Of a stretch of 24,287 bases of DNA, positions 14,584-23,057 are shown piece by piece. Every line of letters begins with the position of its first letter. Positions within the stretch are counted from its first letter, which is position 1. The notes under the pieces were generated by a model. It worked only from the letters and a program-made list of their open reading frames with translations, made no database searches and was not told where the DNA came from. This DNA is from a virus. Location: positions 1 to 24,287 of IMG/VR virus record IMGVR_UViG_3300032213_000159; one strand, 5' to 3'. A program made the translations under genes and the position numbers.

Positions 14584-16996
14584 AGCGTTAAAATATTACA
14601 TAGACTTTTACACTCACCAAGGGCAATCTTGTAGGGTAAGATTTCTATTTGAAGGATGGACTGGCGACAACCAAGTGCTAATTCCATCATCAAGGCCATT
14701 TGTCTTATCTGAATTTAATCAGTCAGAAGATTTATACAAGCCAATAAGACCACAGCAAGCAACTATTCAGTTCATAGGCAACAGCGTGAACACGATGGAT
14801 ACGTTTTTTGCCAATAACGATAATGATATTGAGGTAAGGTTTGACTTTGGCACATTCACAGATTATTGGGTAGGTTATCTATTGCAGGATAACTTTCAAG
14901 AGATTTGGCAAGATACAAATCATATTGTTACCCTAACCGCCACAGAGGGTATTGGCTTGCTTGAGTATGAGCAGTTTGGCAATGCGGGTACAGAGGTAGT
15001 AGGTAGGCTTACGACCTATCAAGCGTTGCAATATTGCGTTCAGCCAACTCCGCTGACATTTACAGATTCAAGGATAATTAATAACCTATTCCATAGCTCG
15101 ATGACTAATACGGGAACAAATATCCCGTTAGATCAGTGCTATATCGATGCGAGAAGCTTTCAGATAGAGGCAAGGGATTTTGACAATAAAAAGGTTGCTC
15201 TTGAGAAAATAAACAGCTCATGGGCACAAACACTCTTTCAATGGAAGGGCGCATACTTTTTGATAAGGATGGAGGAACTATACACTCCTACGGCAAGCAA
15301 CTTACGCCAAGTGACAATGTCTTCTACAAGAGTTGCGACTAACTTAAGATATGACGTTAGCGTAGGTAAGCTACAAGATGTTAAGCCTGTTGACTCCGAG
15401 ATGATAAGATATATCAAAAGAAGAACTAAGCAGGATATAAATAAGTTTGAGTACGAGTTATTCAATGAGGTAGTAGAGAATGAGAGTTTTACAAGGGGTA
15501 CATTGGTTTCAAGCAACCCATCTACTAAATTAAAGGTTCTTGATTCTTGGACTTACGAGACGGGGACATTCGCTTCTCCCACAACGCCAACGCCTCCGGC
15601 GGGCAACTATGGACTTGTAGAGAATTATTTTGATGGCTTATTTGAGAATAGCTACGCTTATTTCTCAATACCCGCAACAACGGGGGCATTTTGGATTAAG
15701 TCTATACCATTTGATGTTAATAACCTTCAGACTCTTGACATACAATTTGAGGTATCATACAATCCTTTCCTAGGCAATTTCCCTTCCGGCAAGGTAACCA
15801 CATTCCCATGTTGGGTTTTTCTTGATGGTGTAACAGCTAATTACCAGTTGCTCAATACGGGCAAGTGGGAGCTTGTGGCGGGTAGTGTTCCGACAAAGGC
15901 AATAGAGCTTGAGTATGATAGCTCAAAAGAGCCTATTGCGGAGCAGTTTAATGCCATAAGCGTACAATCAGATAGGATTCCTGATAATGGCAGCATAAGG
16001 TTTTATTTCTATGCCCAAGGGCAGACCGGAATGGTTGGCAATGAGTTTAGAATAAAGAATTTTATATGCAAGGTTCTCAATCCTTACAATGTTGATACAG
16101 AGAGAAGGAATATTACCGGTCAGAAGTTATACTATCAAAAGACAGACACCTTGCGTGTTGACTCTGAGTATGATGTATTTTTTGGTGATAATTTTTCTCA
16201 ATCCCACAAGGGTACAATATACGAGGGCAATGGTACAACGATAGCTGATAAGAAATGGTATAGGTTAAGATTCCCAACTGAGACGGTGCCATTCAGAAAA
16301 CAATCGCTCATCTCTAGGTGGGAGAATAATAGATTTAATAGGAACAAGATAGATGTTGATCTTTATGGATTGTTATGGTCAAGTGGCACACAGCCTATTG
16401 GCTTAATGAATACGATAAGATTTACTGATGATGACCCTAATAAGGTTTATGCTATACTGAATCTGCGTGAGATAGACTTTGCCGCATCAAGATGGTCAGC
16501 AACGCTGCTTGAGGTTTATGATAGTGCTAAAGATGGAGGCACGGCCGCAACCAATACTTTTACGGCTAATAGAATAAATGGAACTTATTCTGCAATATCT
16601 TATGTACCATTTACCCTAACAAGTCCTGCTGACTTCATAATTTCTCCATCATACATCATGTCTTATACTGGTGATGATACCATAACAGTAAACATAACTG
16701 CTTCTGTTGGAGGAAATATTATTACGGCACCAGACCCAAGTACGGTGTATTTGAGGTTGCAGAGGAATGGCACTGATATAAATACTGCTGCCATTAACGT
16801 TAGCGGATTGCCAGAACCATTTAATGCAATATTGACTACAAACTCAGTAACGCTTAATAGTGGAGATAACTTGGCTGTCTTTATTGATTCCGCAATAACA
16901 TCTATCCAGATTTCAAGCGGCTCGATAAGCTTTACTTATGTTGATCCGGTTCCCTTTATTTATGACCCTTATTTTGAAGAATATATAAGCAATTAA
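14576..16996 (+). CDS. Distal tail / tail-tip protein (806 aa)
   Basis: A large beta-rich protein directly downstream of the tape measure, where the distal tail and hub proteins of siphophages lie. The N-terminal ~130 residues (YIDFYTHQGQSCRVRFLFEG, then ATIQFIGNSVNTMDTFFANN and TLTATEGIGLLEYEQFG) match the beginning of tail-tip proteins I remember from Bacteroidota phages. The middle includes an insert that looks like a carbohydrate-binding-type beta sandwich (about residues 320-500), and the end is a beta-rich domain. The start is a TTG at 14576 overlapping the tape measure stop by eight bases; no ATG occurs in frame before about residue 70, so the TTG is preferred. Roles would be closing the tube and carrying the fibres. 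Confidence 0.72.
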   Translation: MAKALKYYIDFYTHQGQSCRVRFLFEGWTGDNQVLIPSSRPFVLSEFNQSEDLYKPIRPQQATIQFIGNSVNTMDTFFANNDNDIEVRFDFGTFTDYWVGYLLQDNFQEIWQDTNHIVTLTATEGIGLLEYEQFGNAGTEVVGRLTTYQALQYCVQPTPLTFTDSRIINNLFHSSMTNTGTNIPLDQCYIDARSFQIEARDFDNKKVALEKINSSWAQTLFQWKGAYFLIRMEELYTPTASNLRQVTMSSTRVATNLRYDVSVGKLQDVKPVDSEMIRYIKRRTKQDINKFEYELFNEVVENESFTRGTLVSSNPSTKLKVLDSWTYETGTFASPTTPTPPAGNYGLVENYFDGLFENSYAYFSIPATTGAFWIKSIPFDVNNLQTLDIQFEVSYNPFLGNFPSGKVTTFPCWVFLDGVTANYQLLNTGKWELVAGSVPTKAIELEYDSSKEPIAEQFNAISVQSDRIPDNGSIRFYFYAQGQTGMVGNEFRIKNFICKVLNPYNVDTERRNITGQKLYYQKTDTLRVDSEYDVFFGDNFSQSHKGTIYEGNGTTIADKKWYRLRFPTETVPFRKQSLISRWENNRFNRNKIDVDLYGLLWSSGTQPIGLMNTIRFTDDDPNKVYAILNLREIDFAASRWSATLLEVYDSAKDGGTAATNTFTANRINGTYSAISYVPFTLTSPADFIISPSYIMSYTGDDTITVNITASVGGNIITAPDPSTVYLRLQRNGTDINTAAINVSGLPEPFNAILTTNSVTLNSGDNLAVFIDSAITSIQISSGSISFTYVDPVPFIYDPYFEEYISN

Positions 16997-16997
16997 T

Positions 16998-17630
16998 ATG
17001 GCAGATGCAGTAAGAGCGGAAGGATTAGTTATAGCGGCTACGGATGCGAGCGGCAATGTTTATCCGTTTGCGTGTACGAAGGATGTGACGATGAATATCA
17101 GCAGGGATTTTATTGAGCTTGCACCAAAGACGAATAGCATTTTTCGTGAATATATAAAAAACAGGACAACGTATACCATAAGTGGCAATGGATTGGTTAA
17201 AATAGTTGAAAGCAATACGCAACCAATCACATTCTTTGACTCATTTATAGAAGGCACGGACAGCGTGATTGTTGGTAGTACTAACAGTTTTGTTGGTTAT
17301 ATTGACATGATAGATGCCCAAAATAACTATAAATTGTATAAATTTGGGTGTATATTTCAAGACCTGACATTGACTTCAGCGGTAGGACAAAACGCTCAGT
17401 ATTCGTTCACTTTGCAAGGCAATGGCCCGATTACTGAGCTGACTGTTGTGGATACATATACGGTCAGTTCGGGCACTATCCCAGGTCGGTCAACGGGTAC
17501 GCATAAGTTGGTTGCAGTAGGTTACAGAGGCAAGTGGTATTACAATTATACGGTGAGTGCAGGGCCGGTGATAAATTTAGGTGCTAGTTTGAATGGAGTA
17601 AGTGTTGTGGCAGCTTATGTAGCTCTTTAA
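16998..17630 (+). CDS. Second tail-tube-like protein (210 aa)
   Basis: The first ~150 residues are beta-rich, with a pattern close to tail tube proteins (YPFACTKDVTMNISRDFIEL, then TYTISGNGLVKI, a GYIDM strand and CIFQDLTLTSAVGQNAQYSF). The start of this stretch parallels the tube protein at 10998 (CTSSATLNTTLATTQ). A C-terminal ~60-residue extension (TVSSGTIPGRSTGTHKLVAV and following) adds another beta-rich domain. It follows the tail-tip gene by one base. A role in the tail tip or initiating tube ring is plausible; it could also be a decoration subunit. The fold assignment is by pattern only. Confidence 0.6.
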   Translation: MADAVRAEGLVIAATDASGNVYPFACTKDVTMNISRDFIELAPKTNSIFREYIKNRTTYTISGNGLVKIVESNTQPITFFDSFIEGTDSVIVGSTNSFVGYIDMIDAQNNYKLYKFGCIFQDLTLTSAVGQNAQYSFTLQGNGPITELTVVDTYTVSSGTIPGRSTGTHKLVAVGYRGKWYYNYTVSAGPVINLGASLNGVSVVAAYVAL

Positions 17631-17641
17631 AAACAATATAT

Positions 17642-17800
17642 ATGAAACAATTAGTTGAAAACGTTAAGACAAGTTTATTTGGTGCTGTTGCAGGTCTTCC
17701 TGTTATTTGGGAAGGTGCAGAAGCAGGAGATTGGAAGATGATTCTTGCCGGTCTCGGTATGTTTTTAGTAGGTCTGTTTGCATCTGACGCTAAAAAGTAA
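17642..17800 (+). CDS. Holin-like small membrane protein (52 aa)
   Basis: A 52-residue gene that common length cut-offs miss. It begins MKQLVENVKTSLFGAVAGLP and has two hydrophobic segments (about 11-22 and 33-47, MILAGLGMFLVGLF) separated by an acidic/aromatic turn (WEGAEAGDW). It ends in ASDAKK. I remember this pattern (ENVKTS...G...AGLP and LVGLFA.DAK) from small proteins of Bacteroidota phages annotated as holin-like. A two-span membrane protein with a charged tail is typical of class II holins, which open the inner membrane at lysis. The XhlA-like gene follows after six bases. The ATG is 11 bases after the previous stop, preceded by an A/T-rich leader. Confidence 0.65.
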   Translation: MKQLVENVKTSLFGAVAGLPVIWEGAEAGDWKMILAGLGMFLVGLFASDAKK

Positions 17801-17806
17801 TTAGAG

Positions 17807-18028
17807 ATGGATCAGGGGATTCTAGTAACAATCGTCATCCAAAGCATTGTTTTTGTGGGCGCATTGTCAAAGATGTTCACGGACATGAAGATTAAGCTTA
17901 GAGAGCTTGACCTTCGTGTCCGTACCCTTGAAAAGAAGGAAGACGAGATAGGCGAGAAGTTGACGAAGATATTTGATGCTTTGCAAGACATAAAATTAGA
18001 GCTAAAAGATAAAGCTGATAGACCATGA
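17807..18028 (+). CDS. XhlA-like membrane-anchored coiled-coil protein (73 aa)
   Basis: One N-terminal membrane segment (about 4-22, GILVTIVIQSIVFVGALSK) is followed by a highly charged helix with heptad-like hydrophobics (about 25-70, KIKLRELDLRVRTLEKKEDE and onward). This is the architecture of XhlA, a holin-associated protein of PBSX-type prophages, and of some phage accessory lysis proteins. It lies directly after the holin-like gene and overlaps the next gene by four bases (ATGA). A purely structural role as a tail-associated coiled coil is the main alternative. The start is the first ATG after the six-base gap. Confidence 0.6.
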   Translation: MDQGILVTIVIQSIVFVGALSKMFTDMKIKLRELDLRVRTLEKKEDEIGEKLTKIFDALQDIKLELKDKADRP

Positions 18029-18363
18029 GTGAATTTAACTTAAAAAATATCCGCAAAGGAGACACATGGTCGATGGACTTGAAGTTCTGGTCTGATGACT
18101 GCAAGACTACGCCTATCAACGTGTCAACATATAGCTTTAAGCTTGTGGCAAAGAATAGTGCGGGTACTGTTCAGTGGACATGGAATAATGCGGACTTTGT
18201 TGCAGGAGCTACAACCAATGAGAGAATAGTAACGATAAGTGCGGTGACAACGGCAACGTATAATGTAGGCGAGTACAGATATGACTTGCAAGTAACAACA
18301 GCTTCATCTGTGATGACCTACTTAGTGGGTTATGTAAGGGTTGAAGACCAAATCACATCATAA
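18025..18363 (+). CDS. Baseplate Ig-like protein, BppU N-terminal-like (112 aa)
   Basis: A 112-residue all-beta protein beginning MSEFNLKNIRKGDTWSMDLK. It contains the strands YSFKLVAKNSAG, IVTISAVTT and YRYDLQVTTASSVMTYLVGY, and ends in VEDQITS. This resembles the N-terminal Ig-like domain of BppU-type baseplate upper proteins. Such proteins link fibres or receptor-binding proteins to the tail tip. Here the domain stands alone without a fibre part; the fibre is encoded by the next gene. The start forms ATGA with the previous stop, and the end forms TAATG with the next gene. Confidence 0.7.
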   Translation: MSEFNLKNIRKGDTWSMDLKFWSDDCKTTPINVSTYSFKLVAKNSAGTVQWTWNNADFVAGATTNERIVTISAVTTATYNVGEYRYDLQVTTASSVMTYLVGYVRVEDQITS

Positions 18364-20297
18364 TGGTTATAGAGGTAACATTCGATGTCACTGATGTATA
18401 TATAAGTACTACGGTCAGTCCGGTGTATGTTAACGTGAGCTTTGAAGCTCCGTCAAGTGGTGGTGGAACTTGGGGATCAATTACAGGTACCCTATCTAAC
18501 CAAACAGACCTGCAGAATGCATTAAATGCAAAGTACAACAACCCAACGGGAACTACTTCACAATATCTTCGTGGTGATGGCTCTTTGGCTACATTTCCTG
18601 CGATTCCAAGCGGTACGGTCACATCGGTAGGACTTACTATGCCGAGTGCATTTAGTGTTGCCAATTCGCCTATTACGAGTTCGGGGACACTTGCGGTAAC
18701 GGCAACGGGAGACACAACACAATACATTGCAGGTGATGGTTCATTGGTAGCGTTTCCGATTACGGGACAAGCAGGTACGTTGGTTAGAGAGGTTCGTAAT
18801 GTTACGGGTGCTACATTAACTAAAGGAACGGTTGTTTACATAAATGGTGCGAGTGGCAATAAGCCAACTGTGGCGAAGGCATTAGCAACGGGAGATGCGA
18901 CATCTGCGCAGACATTTGGATTGATACAAGCAGATATAGCGAATAATTCAAACGGATATTTAGTAGCCTTTGGTGATTTGGATGGGTTGAATACTTCGGC
19001 ATTTGCGGAGGGAGTGCAGTTGTATTTATCATCAACAACGGCAGGTGGTTATACAAGTACCAAGCAATACGCTCCTAATCATTTGGTTTACATCGGTGTA
19101 GTAACGAGGCAGCACATTAACCAAGGGCGTATTGAGGTTCGTATACAGAACGGCTACGAAATGGATGAACTGCATGACGTGGCTGCACAGACACCATCTA
19201 ACAATCATGGCTTATTCTACAATAGCACCAATTCACTTTGGGAAAATAAGTCAATCGCAACGGCATTAGGGTACACCCCTGCAAACGCAGGAACGACATT
19301 AACGATTAACGGGGTGACTTACGATTTGAGTACATCACGCACTTGGACTATTTCAACAGGTATTTCGGGAAGCGGTGCGAGTGGGCAGGTATCCTATTGG
19401 AATGGTACGACATCACAGGCGGGGTCGAATAATCTGTTTTGGGATGCGACAAACTCACGGTTAGGGATTGGGACTAATGCACCGAGTACAACATTAGATG
19501 TAAGAGGTAAAGCAAGGATACAAGCATCGGGTAATTGTGAATTGGACTTTGTTGATGGTGCAAACTCCATGCGGGTAGCAATGGGTTCAACACAAGGTTT
19601 TATTGGTACTTTATCTTCACATCCTTTTGGTTTTTTTACTGCTGCAACCGAAAGGGCAAGAATAAGCACTAATGGAAATCTACTTATAAACTCAACCTCC
19701 GACTCAGGCGAACGCCTTCAGGTGACGGGTGATGTGAAGATAGTTAATGGAACTTTGACTTCAACTCACTTAAAAATAGGTACAAGTTTAAATGTTGGTA
19801 GTTTTAGCACCCCTGCAATAGCTTTTAACACTACTACTGGTATATATTCAGATACTAATAGAATATTTTTTGTATCAGCAGGAGCTTTTGCAGGTGGGTT
19901 TTCTTCAGAAGGTTTTGTTGGGACTACTGCTTGGGTTAATGCTTCTTCTGGGGCTAATGATTTAAATACTCCAAAATTAGGAGGTTATAGACTTAATGCA
20001 CAAGGTCTTTCAAGTGGCTTAGGAGGTAATTCAGCAGGTGATGTATCAATAGCATCAAATAACCTTGCAAGATTTGTTGTAAAATATACAGGTGAAATTG
20101 GTATAGGAACTTCATCACCAAACGCATCAGCAATAACACAAATAGATTCCACCACTAAAGGTTTTCTACCCCCACGAATGACCACAACCCAAAAGAACGC
20201 TATTGCATCGCCAACAGCAGGACTTGTGGTGTATGACACAACTTTAGCCAAACTATGCGTATATACTACCGCATGGGAAACAATAACATCTATATAA
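18363..20297 (+). CDS. Large tail fibre / receptor-binding protein 1 (644 aa)
   Basis: A Thr/Ser/Gly/Asn-rich fibre. The N-terminus (VTFDVTDVYISTTVSPVYVN) probably attaches to the baseplate. It is followed by WGSITGTLSNQTDLQNALNA, two copies of a TT-x-QY-xx-GDGSL-xx-FP unit, and a SGTVTSVGL...ANSPITSSGTLAV unit also present in the second fibre. A globular part (about 140-290) follows. The C-terminal half holds repeated IGIGT-x-x-P-type units. The last ~60 residues (TTKGFLPPRMTTTQKNAI, then GLVVYDTT) form an end domain common in fibres of Bacteroidota phages. It is the likely receptor-binding fibre or its shaft. It starts with a one-base overlap with the baseplate Ig-like gene. Confidence 0.82.
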   Translation: MVIEVTFDVTDVYISTTVSPVYVNVSFEAPSSGGGTWGSITGTLSNQTDLQNALNAKYNNPTGTTSQYLRGDGSLATFPAIPSGTVTSVGLTMPSAFSVANSPITSSGTLAVTATGDTTQYIAGDGSLVAFPITGQAGTLVREVRNVTGATLTKGTVVYINGASGNKPTVAKALATGDATSAQTFGLIQADIANNSNGYLVAFGDLDGLNTSAFAEGVQLYLSSTTAGGYTSTKQYAPNHLVYIGVVTRQHINQGRIEVRIQNGYEMDELHDVAAQTPSNNHGLFYNSTNSLWENKSIATALGYTPANAGTTLTINGVTYDLSTSRTWTISTGISGSGASGQVSYWNGTTSQAGSNNLFWDATNSRLGIGTNAPSTTLDVRGKARIQASGNCELDFVDGANSMRVAMGSTQGFIGTLSSHPFGFFTAATERARISTNGNLLINSTSDSGERLQVTGDVKIVNGTLTSTHLKIGTSLNVGSFSTPAIAFNTTTGIYSDTNRIFFVSAGAFAGGFSSEGFVGTTAWVNASSGANDLNTPKLGGYRLNAQGLSSGLGGNSAGDVSIASNNLARFVVKYTGEIGIGTSSPNASAITQIDSTTKGFLPPRMTTTQKNAIASPTAGLVVYDTTLAKLCVYTTAWETITSI

Positions 20298-20307
20298 AAT
20301 TCAAAAT

Positions 20308-20601
20308 ATGAAACAAATAACCCCCTTCCCAGTTTGGCACAATGGTGCAAACGTTGATGCCGAGTATTTCGCAATGAAGTCTATTGACGATAACCTTGAA
20401 GATTCTGCGCTGTTTTATTGGCAGCTATTTGCCAAAACGCAAGACCCCGAAGGTAATGACGTGGTTGGTCAGGCATTGTCTCAAGGTAATCTTACGATGA
20501 GCGGTCAAGACTACTCCGATTGGGGCGACCAATCAGGTAACGACATAAATGGTTGGGCATATACTTGGGCAGCTAATCTGTTGAACATAACTCTTATATG
20601 A
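20308..20601 (+). CDS. Small protein between two fibre genes (97 aa)
   Basis: A 97-residue acidic protein beginning MKQITPFPVWHNGANVDAEY and ending WGDQ...WAYTWAANLLNITL. Its Trp-rich C-terminal half, with GNLTMSGQDYSDW, matches my memory of a small uncharacterised family found among tail-fibre genes of Bacteroidota phages. Its placement between the fibres, overlapping the second by four bases (ATGA), suggests a fibre-assembly partner or a component of the tip. No membrane or signal sequence is present. Confidence 0.7.
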   Translation: MKQITPFPVWHNGANVDAEYFAMKSIDDNLEDSALFYWQLFAKTQDPEGNDVVGQALSQGNLTMSGQDYSDWGDQSGNDINGWAYTWAANLLNITLI

Positions 20602-23024
20602 GGATAAACAAATCCTTAATTACTTATCAACCTTCGTCAGGAGCGGGTAGCGGTACGGTGACATCTGTGGCGCTATCTGCTCCAACGGGTTTTACTGTAA
20701 GTGGATCACCTATAACGAGTGCAGGAACACTTGCCTTATCCTTTACCACAGGTTATGGCATTCCTCCGCTGATGACGGGCAACTCTGGCAGATTCCTCAC
20801 CACCAATGGCACAACGATGTCATGGGTGAACATTGCGGGAACTGATGTGACGGGTGCTGCTATTAGCACATCAAATGATACAAATATCCTCATCACTGCA
20901 AGTGGCAATACTACCAATGCTCTCCTCCGTACACTTACATTAACAACTGGGTGGACTGGTCAATTAGCAGTAGCAAGGGGTGGAACGGGTGCAAATTCTT
21001 TACAAGGTGTTCTTATAGGTAACTTGACCGCTCCCGTAACTGCGGTGACGGGTATAGGTGGTCAGCTATTACGAGCCAACCCTTCTACGGGTGTTTATGA
21101 GTTTTTTACTCCTGTTTATATGTCAAATCCGATGACAACACTCGGAGACATCATATATGGCAATGCAGCGGGTGCGCCAACAAGATTGGCTGCAAATGGT
21201 ACTGCAAACAATATGTACCTACGCTCCGTGAGTGGTGGTATTCCTTCATGGGCATCAATTGCAGGTGGAGATATTACAGGTGCAGCATTAACTGAAGTAG
21301 ATGATACAAATGTAACTTGTACACTTGGCGGTACGCCTGCCAATGCCTTATTGCGCTCAGTATCTCTGACTTTCGGTTGGACTGGGCAGCTTTCTGTGCC
21401 AAGAGGGGGGACGGGTGTTGCAACTTTGACGGGAGTAGTTATTGGTAACGGAACGGGGGTAATGACAGGCGTAGCAGGAACGGCTGACCAATTACTACGC
21501 AGAAACTCCGCAAATACTGCATACGAGTTCTTCACACCTACTTTTTTATCTAACCCGATGACCTCATTGGGTGATATTATTTACGGAAACGCAGCAGGTG
21601 CGCCATTGAGGTTGGGAGCGAATGCTACCAGCACAAATAAATTCTTGCGCAGCGTTTCAGGTGGTACACCTTCATGGGAAGAGATAAGTGGATTTCTAAC
21701 GGGAAGTGGTACAACCAATTATGTTCCTAAATGGACTCCATCAGGAACAGTTTTAGGCAATAGTCAGATATATGACAATGGTACATCGGTAGGCATAGGG
21801 ACTGCATCACCGAATACTAAACTTCATACAACTGGTAGCCTTACCATTGATGATGTACTATATTTACAACGGGGTTCGGGTTCTTTTTACCTTCCTGTGT
21901 TAAATTTTTGGAATGGTACGGGGTCACCACTTGCAGGTACTAAAGGTGATATTTTAGCGATAGGTAATACGGGCGGTGATGCTCTTGTATTTGTTACCAA
22001 TGCATCAGAGAGGGCGCGGTTTACATCGGCAGGCAATTTTGGAATCAATACACCAACACCAACGCACAAACTTGAAGTTATTGGTGTAATTTCAGCAGGA
22101 AATGCATCGGCTACAAGCGGTTCGATAATTTTGCAGGATACTTACTCCGCAGGCCATCTTGGCAACATTGGAACAATGTTTAGTAGTGGTAATTTTATGT
22201 TAGGCTATGCGGTAACTCCTTCAACATCTTCTGCTACTTCTTTTTTGAGTTCTGCGTTTGTTAGTGGTGTTGATTTTTGGAGGTCTTCAATAACACTTGG
22301 TGAAAATGTTAGCATTTACACGGGTGCTGCGCAGAGTGTTGCCGTAGGTTCATCAGTCACAATGAGTGAAAGGTTAAGGCTACTTAATAGCGGTCAATTA
22401 AGGCTTTTAAACTACACATCAACATCATCTTTCAGCGGTCTTACTGTTGGTTTGCTTGGCTTTACAAGTACGGGTGCAATTACTACATACACAATCCCAG
22501 GTGGTGTGTCGGGTACTCAGGATTACTTAGCTAAGTTTGATTCAACGGGGATTGCGGTCGGGAACTCACGGATAGTAGATAATGGTACAAACTTCCTATT
22601 TAACTCCGCATCATCATACGTTACAGGTCTTAATCTCATAGGTGATATCGGTATCCAATCAGCATCAAGTCAGGCATCTTCAATACTGATGAGGAGCAAC
22701 CAAACGCCAACGAGCGGAACATCAATCGGAATAATTGATTCCTATGCAATAACTACAGGTTCAACTTATACACTGTCGGCAGGAATAGATTTTAGAGCCT
22801 CGCAGAACTGGAACTCCACTTCAGCAGGTACTGATATCTTTGTTCAGACGGCACCTGATAATACTATTGCCCCTGCAGACATGTTTGTTTTTTTAAATAA
22901 TGGGGCGGTTCGGTTTATCGGTAGGACGTCAAACCCCATTGGTGCAGCGGCAGGAACGATGTATTATAATAGTTCAGCAAATAATATGCGGTATTATAAC
23001 GGAACGAGTTGGATAACTTTTTAA
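20598..23024 (+). CDS. Large tail fibre / receptor-binding protein 2 (808 aa)
   Basis: A second, longer fibre with the same low-complexity, Gly/Ser/Thr-rich style. It starts with a SGTVTSVAL...SPITSAGTLAL unit like the one in fibre 1. Residues 75-358 are two tandem 142-residue repeats, each containing GWTGQL, RGGTG, LGDIIYGNAAGAP and LRSVSGG. The central and C-terminal part holds IGIGT-xx-P and NFGINTPTPTHKLEVIG units, then Ser-rich beta-repeats, and ends GTMYYNSSANNMRYYNGTSW, a tip-type sequence. It may be a shaft extender or an alternative receptor-binding fibre. The start is part of an ATGA overlap with the small gene before it. No terminator is evident after its stop. Confidence 0.8.
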   Translation: MRINKSLITYQPSSGAGSGTVTSVALSAPTGFTVSGSPITSAGTLALSFTTGYGIPPLMTGNSGRFLTTNGTTMSWVNIAGTDVTGAAISTSNDTNILITASGNTTNALLRTLTLTTGWTGQLAVARGGTGANSLQGVLIGNLTAPVTAVTGIGGQLLRANPSTGVYEFFTPVYMSNPMTTLGDIIYGNAAGAPTRLAANGTANNMYLRSVSGGIPSWASIAGGDITGAALTEVDDTNVTCTLGGTPANALLRSVSLTFGWTGQLSVPRGGTGVATLTGVVIGNGTGVMTGVAGTADQLLRRNSANTAYEFFTPTFLSNPMTSLGDIIYGNAAGAPLRLGANATSTNKFLRSVSGGTPSWEEISGFLTGSGTTNYVPKWTPSGTVLGNSQIYDNGTSVGIGTASPNTKLHTTGSLTIDDVLYLQRGSGSFYLPVLNFWNGTGSPLAGTKGDILAIGNTGGDALVFVTNASERARFTSAGNFGINTPTPTHKLEVIGVISAGNASATSGSIILQDTYSAGHLGNIGTMFSSGNFMLGYAVTPSTSSATSFLSSAFVSGVDFWRSSITLGENVSIYTGAAQSVAVGSSVTMSERLRLLNSGQLRLLNYTSTSSFSGLTVGLLGFTSTGAITTYTIPGGVSGTQDYLAKFDSTGIAVGNSRIVDNGTNFLFNSASSYVTGLNLIGDIGIQSASSQASSILMRSNQTPTSGTSIGIIDSYAITTGSTYTLSAGIDFRASQNWNSTSAGTDIFVQTAPDNTIAPADMFVFLNNGAVRFIGRTSNPIGAAAGTMYYNSSANNMRYYNGTSWITF
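20820..21245 (+). repeat. Fibre tandem repeat unit 1 (426 bases)
   Basis: The first of two head-to-tail units within the second fibre gene, coding residues 75-216 from the conserved Ser-Trp to just before the next one. The two units have the same length (426 bases). Protein similarity is strong in LGDIIYGNAAGAP, GWTGQL and LRSVSGG, but codons differ: in IIYGNAAGAP six of ten codons differ only at synonymous positions. Confidence 0.85.
21246..21671 (+). repeat. Fibre tandem repeat unit 2 (426 bases)
   Basis: Second copy of the 142-residue fibre unit, coding residues 217-358. The following residues (SWEEISGFLTG, from 21672) look like the start of a third unit that breaks off. Drifted codons with conserved protein sequence point to an old duplication kept by selection. 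Confidence 0.85.
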
Positions 23025-23039
23025 ATTTATATAACTTTG
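23008..23039 (+). promoter_or_regulatory. Predicted -33/-7 promoter for the post-structural operon
   Basis: A -33-like GTTG (23008-23011) precedes, by a 20-base spacer, TAACTTTG (23032-23039), a perfect match to TAnnTTTG. The spacing fits the Bacteroidota rule. Transcription would begin near 23046, leaving a short leader before the ATG at 23058. The element overlaps the 3' end of the second fibre gene. Confidence 0.6.
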
Positions 23040-23057
23040 TTTATAAAACTTACACCA

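Noticed and set aside
18363-23024. Diversity-generating retroelement target in the fibres
   Set aside because: No reverse transcriptase gene, template repeat or accessory gene is visible in the window, and the fibre ends are ordinary tip domains.
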